Assembly: GCA_017302635.1 (NCBI GenBank)
Contig: JAFLCX010000001.1
Location: forward strand, 1,302,001-1,366,000
DNA: 64,000 bases
Reading direction: 5' to 3'
Source of the DNA: Hyphomicrobiales bacterium
Lineage (GTDB): Bacteria > Pseudomonadota > Alphaproteobacteria > Rhizobiales > Beijerinckiaceae
Part shown: positions 56,958-64,000 of the stretch, piece by piece
Position numbering within the stretch: position 1 is the stretch's first letter
Layout of the letters: each line of letters begins with the position of its first letter
Position numbers and translations under genes: made by a program
Notes under the pieces: model-generated
The model's input: only the letters and a program-made list of their open reading frames with translations
Database searches by the model: none
Told to the model about the DNA's origin: nothing

Positions 56958-57878
56958 ATGTCCTCTCGCCTGATCCGCGCTTTTCTCGCCATGCTCTCCT
57001 CGGAGCGCGGGGCTGCGGCCAATACGATTGCCGGCTACGAGCGTGATCTCGAAGACTATCTTGCGGCACTGGCCGCACGAGGCTCGGGCCCGCTGAAGGC
57101 TGATATCGTGGCCTTGCGCGCCTATCTCCAAAGCCTTTCCGAGGCCGGCTTCAAGGCTTCCACCATCCAGCGCCGACTCTCGGCCCTGCGACAGTTCCAC
57201 GGTTTTCTCTATGCGGAAGGTCATCGCGGCGATGACCCGACCGTGACTCTTACCGGGCCGCGAAAGGCGCAGAGCCTGCCCAAGGTGCTGGATGTTGACG
57301 ATGTCGACCGGCTCTTCCAGGCTGCGCAAGCCGGTATCGCAGAAGCGAAAACGCCCGCCGCGCGTCGCGCGGCCTTGCGCCTCTCGGCATTGGTCGAGAT
57401 GCTTTACGCCACCGGCCTGCGTGTCAGCGAATTGCTGGCACTGCCCGCTGCGAGCATTGCCCGCAACCGCGATCATCTCATCGTGCGCGGCAAGGGTGGC
57501 AAGGAGCGGATCGTGCTGCTCACCGAAACGGCGAAGGAGGCGGTCTTTCGCTATCGCGAGACCCTCGGCGAAGATGGGAGGGCCAGTCGCCACCTGTTCC
57601 CGGCCGAGGGCGAGGCGGGGCACCTCGCCCGCCAGGTCTTCGCGCGCGAGCTCAAGCGCCTTGCGGGGAGAGCCGGGCTCGCCGCCGAAAAGCTCTCGCC
57701 GCATGTGATGCGCCATGCCTTCGCGACGCACCTTTTGCAGAACGGTGCCGATTTGCGCATCGTGCAGCAACTGCTGGGGCATGCCGATATTTCCACCACC
57801 CAGATCTACACGCACGTGCTGGATGAACGCGCGAAAGCAATGGTGCGTGATCTGCACCCGCTGAACGACGAGGGCTGA
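56958..57878 (+). CDS. xerD: Tyrosine recombinase XerD
   Basis: Partner of XerC in chromosome-dimer resolution at dif. The 306-aa protein begins IRAFLAMLSSERGAAANTIA, typical of XerD. The catalytic set is complete: Arg in GLRVSELLAL, Lys in VRGKGGKERIV, HVMRHAFATHLL, His in LGHADISTTQ and Tyr in IYTHV. It sits between a 48-aa membrane protein and accA, the usual place in Hyphomicrobiales. Confidence 0.93.
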   Translation: MSSRLIRAFLAMLSSERGAAANTIAGYERDLEDYLAALAARGSGPLKADIVALRAYLQSLSEAGFKASTIQRRLSALRQFHGFLYAEGHRGDDPTVTLTGPRKAQSLPKVLDVDDVDRLFQAAQAGIAEAKTPAARRAALRLSALVEMLYATGLRVSELLALPAASIARNRDHLIVRGKGGKERIVLLTETAKEAVFRYRETLGEDGRASRHLFPAEGEAGHLARQVFARELKRLAGRAGLAAEKLSPHVMRHAFATHLLQNGADLRIVQQLLGHADISTTQIYTHVLDERAKAMVRDLHPLNDEG

Positions 57879-57978
57879 ATTCACCGAGATCTGGTGTTTT
57901 GGCTTGACGCGAGGGGAACTCGTCGCCAGTTTGCGGCGCCTTTCCGGTCCCCTTGCGGACGTCAACCCCTCGAGGCCC

Positions 57979-58932
57979 ATGCGCGCCTATCTCGATTTCG
58001 AAAAGCCTGTTGCCGAGCTGGAGGCGAAGATCGCCGAATTGAAGGCTCTCACTGATCAAGGGTCGGCAGCGGCGATCGGCGATGAGATCGGCCGGCTCGA
58101 AGGCAAGGCGTTGCAGGCTTTGCGCGATGTCTATGCCGGGTTGACACCCTGGCAGAAGACCCAGGTTGCACGCCATCCCGAGCGGCCGCATTGCATGCAT
58201 TACATCTCGCAGCTGATCACCGATTTCACGCCGCTCGCGGGGGATCGTTATTTTGGCGAAGACGCTGCTGTGATCGGCGGTTTCGGCCGGTTTCGCGGGC
58301 AGGCAGTCTGCGTCATCGGGCAGGAAAAGGGCCACGACACCGAAACGCGCCTGAAGCACAATTTCGGCATGGCGCGGCCGGAGGGTTACCGCAAGGCGGT
58401 GCGCCTGATGGAACTGGCGGACCGGTTCAAGCTGCCGGTTATTGCTCTGGTCGATACCGCGGGCGCCTATCCCGGTATCGGGGCAGAGGAACGTGGGCAG
58501 GCGGAAGCGATCGCGCGCTCTACCGATGCCTGCCTCGCTTTGGGCGTGCCGAATGTCGCGCTCATCCTCGGCGAGGGTGGATCCGGCGGCGCGATCGCCA
58601 TCGCGACGGCCAACCGTGTCCTCATGCTCGAACACGCCATCTATTCGGTTATTTCGCCTGAAGCGGCGGCCTCGATTCTCTGGCGTGATTCGCAGCGCGC
58701 GCAGGAAGCTGCTTCCACCATGCGGATCACGGCGCAGGATTTGCTCCGGCTCAAGGTGATCGATGTGATCATTTCCGAGCCTGTGGGCGGCGCGCATCGC
58801 GCGCCGGATGCCGCGATTCAGGCGGCGGGCGATGCGATTTTCCACGCCCTGAACGATCTTTCGGCCCTCTCGCCCGACCAGCTGCGCGAAGCGCGGGCAG
58901 ACAAATTCCTTGCTATCGGCCGCAAGATTTGA
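57979..58932 (+). CDS. accA: Acetyl-CoA carboxylase carboxyltransferase subunit alpha
   Basis: Transfers the carboxyl group from biotin to acetyl-CoA, the first step of fatty-acid synthesis, as part of the AccA2D2 heterotetramer. The 317-aa protein starts MRAYLDFEKPVAELEAKI and has GQEKGHDTETRLKHNFGMAR, DTAGAYPGIGAEERGQAEAI and LGEGGSGGAIAIATANRVLM. The frame is open 25 codons upstream; the ATG at 57979 is the family start with CGAGG upstream. AccD is not in the window. Confidence 0.96.
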   Translation: MRAYLDFEKPVAELEAKIAELKALTDQGSAAAIGDEIGRLEGKALQALRDVYAGLTPWQKTQVARHPERPHCMHYISQLITDFTPLAGDRYFGEDAAVIGGFGRFRGQAVCVIGQEKGHDTETRLKHNFGMARPEGYRKAVRLMELADRFKLPVIALVDTAGAYPGIGAEERGQAEAIARSTDACLALGVPNVALILGEGGSGGAIAIATANRVLMLEHAIYSVISPEAAASILWRDSQRAQEAASTMRITAQDLLRLKVIDVIISEPVGGAHRAPDAAIQAAGDAIFHALNDLSALSPDQLREARADKFLAIGRKI

Positions 58933-59078
58933 GGTTCGCGGGCGCGGTTAACGATGCCTTGAGGCTAACGATAAGTTTTATGGCGATTGCGCTGTGTCAC
59001 GGCTAATATGCCAAGTTGCGGCCATGGTTGGTCCGTAGAGCCCTCTCGACGCAGCGGGCGGCTGACGATAAGAAGCAC

Positions 59079-59094
59079 TTGGCGTTCGCGCCAA
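59079..59094 (+). other. UUCG-tetraloop hairpin upstream of the L,D-transpeptidase gene
   Basis: TTGGCG-TTCG-CGCCAA is a perfect 6-bp stem capped by the very stable TTCG tetraloop, 23 bases before the start codon. There is no T-run, so it is a leader structure rather than a terminator. It may affect message stability or ribosome access. Confidence 0.45.
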
Positions 59095-59117
59095 CTTCCA
59101 AGGATGCGGGTTCAGGC

Positions 59118-60500
59118 ATGAGGCGTTCAGTTCTGGTTCGGACCGTTGTGACGGCAGGCGCGCTTTCCGGAGCGCTGGTTCTCGCGGGCTGCAATGACGA
59201 TGCTTACCTGCCGCGCAATTCGCGGCACTACGTTGCCTTGTCTCCGGAAATCCAGAGCAAGATGAGCGAGATGGGGCTTTCGAAAACCTCGCCGATTCTC
59301 ATCCGCGCTTTCAAGAAAGAGAGCGAGCTTGAAGTCTGGAAGGCCGACAATTCCGGCGAGTACAAGCTTCTGCACACCTACCCGATCTGTCGCTGGTCGG
59401 GCCAGCTCGGGCCGAAGAAGGTCGAGGGCGACCGGCAGGTTCCTGAAGGATTCTACTCCATCACCCCGGCGATGATGAACCCGAATTCCTCGTTCTATCT
59501 CTCGTTCAACATTGGTTATCCCAACAATTTTGATCGCCAGCTCGGGCGCAACGGCAGCCATATCATGGTGCATGGCGCCTGTTCGTCGCGCGGCTGCTTC
59601 TCCATGACGGACCGGCAGATTGCCGATATCTACGCTCTGGCGCGCGAGAGTTTCTCCGGCGGTCAGCAGGCGATCCAGATGCAGAGCCTGCCCTTCCGGT
59701 TCACGCCCTCCAATCTCGCGAAGTATCGTGCGGACGAAAACCTCCCCTTCTGGAAGAATCTCAAGGAAGGGGCGGACCATTTCGAGGTGACGAAGCGCGA
59801 AGTGAAGGTTGCGGCCTGCTCTGGCCGATACCGTTTCGGTGCCGGCGCCGCTGACTCTGAAGCCTTGTGCTCGACTCCTGCCGCCGATGATCCCGTGAGC
59901 GTGGCCGTGCGCCAGAAGGCCCAGAATGACGAGCAGCAGGTGGCCGAACTCACCCGGGCCGGTCACAAGGCTCTCAAGCGCATCTACAAGGATGGCGACC
60001 AGCATCCCTCGTTCAAGAACACGGTCTATGCCTCGGTGGGTGGCTCGGAGAATGTGTCGCGCACCGGTTCTGTGCCGCAATCCACGTCACGGATCGCCGA
60101 AGTTTCTCAGCCGGAAGCGCTGGATTTCGGCCATGTCGATGTCGCCGCCGAGCGCGCTCGTGGGCTCAATCGGGCGCAGTTGATCGCGATGGCCCAGCGC
60201 ACGCGCGCCGAGCAGGAAGCCGCACTCAATCCGCCCTCTCCCGCTCCCGCCGCAACAACCGCAATCGCCACCGCACCGCGTGCCGTTTCGCCTGCGCCTG
60301 CACGCAGCAGCGCCGGCATCCAGTCGCCGCAGCAATCGGTTCAGGCGACAGCCCTTGTCTCTCAGCGCAAGGCCACGACCGATCAGCCCGCTTTCTATCA
60401 GCGCTGGCTGGGCTCGCTGTCAGGGCTCACCGCCAATGCGACGGGCGCCACGGAAACCGTTGGCACGCCGGCCAATCTTCCCACTCCGCCGCGTCGCTGA
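59118..60500 (+). CDS. L,D-transpeptidase-family (YkuD) lipoprotein
   Basis: The 460-aa protein has a lipoprotein signal (GALSGALVLAGC). Its YkuD domain (about 35-230) includes the catalytic block IMVHGACSSRGCFSMT, with the histidine and the nucleophilic cysteine. Such enzymes make 3-3 peptidoglycan crosslinks or attach proteins to the wall. After the domain there is a C-terminal part of about 200 residues rich in Ala, Pro and Ser, probably disordered. The frame is open 34 codons upstream, but the signal peptide begins at 59118. A hairpin lies in the leader. Confidence 0.88.
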   Translation: MRRSVLVRTVVTAGALSGALVLAGCNDDAYLPRNSRHYVALSPEIQSKMSEMGLSKTSPILIRAFKKESELEVWKADNSGEYKLLHTYPICRWSGQLGPKKVEGDRQVPEGFYSITPAMMNPNSSFYLSFNIGYPNNFDRQLGRNGSHIMVHGACSSRGCFSMTDRQIADIYALARESFSGGQQAIQMQSLPFRFTPSNLAKYRADENLPFWKNLKEGADHFEVTKREVKVAACSGRYRFGAGAADSEALCSTPAADDPVSVAVRQKAQNDEQQVAELTRAGHKALKRIYKDGDQHPSFKNTVYASVGGSENVSRTGSVPQSTSRIAEVSQPEALDFGHVDVAAERARGLNRAQLIAMAQRTRAEQEAALNPPSPAPAATTAIATAPRAVSPAPARSSAGIQSPQQSVQATALVSQRKATTDQPAFYQRWLGSLSGLTANATGATETVGTPANLPTPPRR

Positions 60501-60636
60501 TTGCGACGTTGCTTGATTGCGGCCGAGATCACACCGCATTGAGGCAGGGCGGACGGTCATGCCGGTTTGTGGCCCCATGGGGGTGCGGCGTTCGCCAATG
60601 GGTCACGCCCCGCTTTGGCTGGGAAGCGGCCGATGA

Positions 60637-63525
<2,889 letters not shown>

Positions 63526-63543
63526 GAAATTTTTCCCTCGTGT

Positions 63544-63575
63544 CCTCGCCGCGAGCCGGCGAGGCCTGTGGCCTC
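63544..63575 (-). other. Two mutually exclusive hairpins in the secA leader
   Basis: CCTCGCCG/CGGCGAGG (63544-63564, 8 bp, 5-base loop) and GAGGCC/GGCCTC (63561-63575, 6 bp, 3-base loop) share bases 63561-63564, so only one can form at a time. They lie 19-50 bases before the secA ATG, within its transcript. The geometry is that of a switch, but no coding leader such as secM is seen. Confidence 0.45.
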
Positions 63576-63640
63576 AAAAGCCCGCCCGATGGCGGAACCC
63601 AGGCAAGAACCCCGCGCGAGGGCCAAACTTGTCGAGGCGG

Positions 63641-63669
63641 AGATAAGAATTCGTGGGGGGTATTGTCAA
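63641..63669 (-). promoter_or_regulatory. Promoter of secA
   Basis: On the minus strand TTGACA (63664-63669, perfect consensus) is 17 bases from TTATCT (63641-63646). Transcription would begin near 63634, giving a leader of about 110 bases. The rest of the 318-base secA/parvulin gap contains no gene that I can support. Confidence 0.7.
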
Positions 63670-63843
63670 CGTGCAGGGCACTTTCCGAGGTCAAGTATGC
63701 CGCCGGCCGGTATCAAAAAAGCGGGAGCGAGGCCTGCTTCCTCTCGCCAAGACGGCTGCTTTGGGCTAACCCTCGCGCCCAGTGTCATCGCGCGAGCAGG
63801 TGTTTCGACCTTCGCACGGTCAGCTTTTTTCGGAGATTGCCTC

Positions 63844-64000
63844 ATGTTTGCCCGTCTGGCCCTGCCACTTGTTGCCGCGCTGATGCTCTCGGCCGCCCCT
63901 GTTCGCGCGCAGACGGCCGCGACCGTCAACGGCGAGGCCATCACGGAGGCCGAACTGAAGCTCGCGCTCGAAGATCTGGCGACCCAGCTCGGCAACATTC
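63844..64000 (+). CDS. Peptidylprolyl isomerase / SurA-like chaperone (partial, 3' end outside window)
   Basis: The first 52 residues show a signal peptide (MFARLALPLVAALMLSAAPV, cleavage near RAQ) followed by AATVNGEAITEAELKLALED. This is the start of the SurA/PpiC N-terminal chaperone domain (VNGexIt..el). Divergent to secA, a place where alphaproteobacteria often carry a periplasmic parvulin that helps fold exported proteins. GGAG is eight bases before the ATG. The catalytic parvulin domain lies beyond the window, so its presence is assumed. Confidence 0.8.
   Translation, partial: MFARLALPLVAALMLSAAPVRAQTAATVNGEAITEAELKLALEDLATQLGNI

Noticed and set aside
57904..57978. 25-codon N-terminal extension of accA
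   Set aside because: The family starts at MRAYLDFEKP (57979) with a nearby ribosome-binding site; the extension has no support.

Overview
The window is a 64-kb, GC-rich (estimated by eye at a little over 60%), densely coding stretch of an alphaproteobacterial chromosome, most likely order Hyphomicrobiales (Rhizobiales). The case rests on gene content and order: aerobic cobaltochelatase CobS/CobT next to a J-domain gene and bolA, an NdvA-type beta-glucan exporter, a bifunctional PutA with a divergent Lrp-type regulator, an atpHAGDC operon without F0 genes, a SUV3-like helicase/S4/fdxA/carD/rpoH block, and aroK-aroB next to xerD and accA. The genus cannot be fixed from the sequence alone. Almost everything is core chromosome. 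No insertion sequence, prophage, CRISPR array or rRNA operon was seen. The only RNA gene recognised is a tRNA-Arg(CCU).

Layout. 0-4.4 kb: DUF4337 protein, a small COX1-like membrane protein, XerC and PriA. 4.6-9.5 kb: F1-ATPase operon. 9.5-15.2 kb: outer-membrane barrel protein, PutA with its divergent Lrp-type regulator, and TerC. 15.4-26.5 kb: acyl-CoA synthetase, CobW-type GTPase, EamA exporter, DacF, thiolase, M14 peptidase, MFS transporter, CNNM/CorC-like protein and BolA. 26.6-32.7 kb: J-domain protein, CobS, CobT, phytase-like secreted protein, ribosomal protein L28 and a DUF3108 protein. 32.7-33.4 kb: a palindrome-rich stretch with no convincing gene. 33.4-41.8 kb: SUV3-like helicase, S4 protein, ferredoxin, CarD, RpoH, BepA-like M48 lipoprotein and an SNase-like protein. 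41.9-46.8 kb: tRNA-Arg and a Ugp glycerol-3-phosphate transporter operon that has a recognisable PHO box and an extra secreted-protein gene inside it. 46.8-48.7 kb: an unusual accessory locus. 48.8-54.9 kb: MscS-type channel, PomAB-like stator and NdvA. 54.9-64 kb: AroB/AroK, a 48-aa membrane protein, XerD, AccA, an L,D-transpeptidase, SecA and the start of a parvulin-like chaperone gene.

The most unusual part is 46.85-48.74 kb. A divergently transcribed 83-aa peptide carries nine cysteines in a Gly-rich CxC/CxxC tail behind an ordinary helical N-terminal half. It has its own candidate promoter and a strong terminator. It faces a two-gene operon encoding a GRDP-like protein (WHLW...HH motif) and a type-I-secretion-like ABC membrane domain that ends where its ATPase domain should begin. 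I read this as a candidate peptide maturation/export system or a metallothionein-like module. That is inference; the sequence shows only the parts.

Regulatory structure seen directly includes a three-repeat PHO box before ugpB, near-consensus promoters for secA and rpmB, two mutually exclusive hairpins in the secA leader, a terminator-like hairpin in the carD leader, dyads flanking putA/putR, and tandem GGTRTACC sites before the thiolase gene. Several start codons were moved inward from the longest open frame on the basis of ribosome-binding sites and family length. These choices are stated in each entry.
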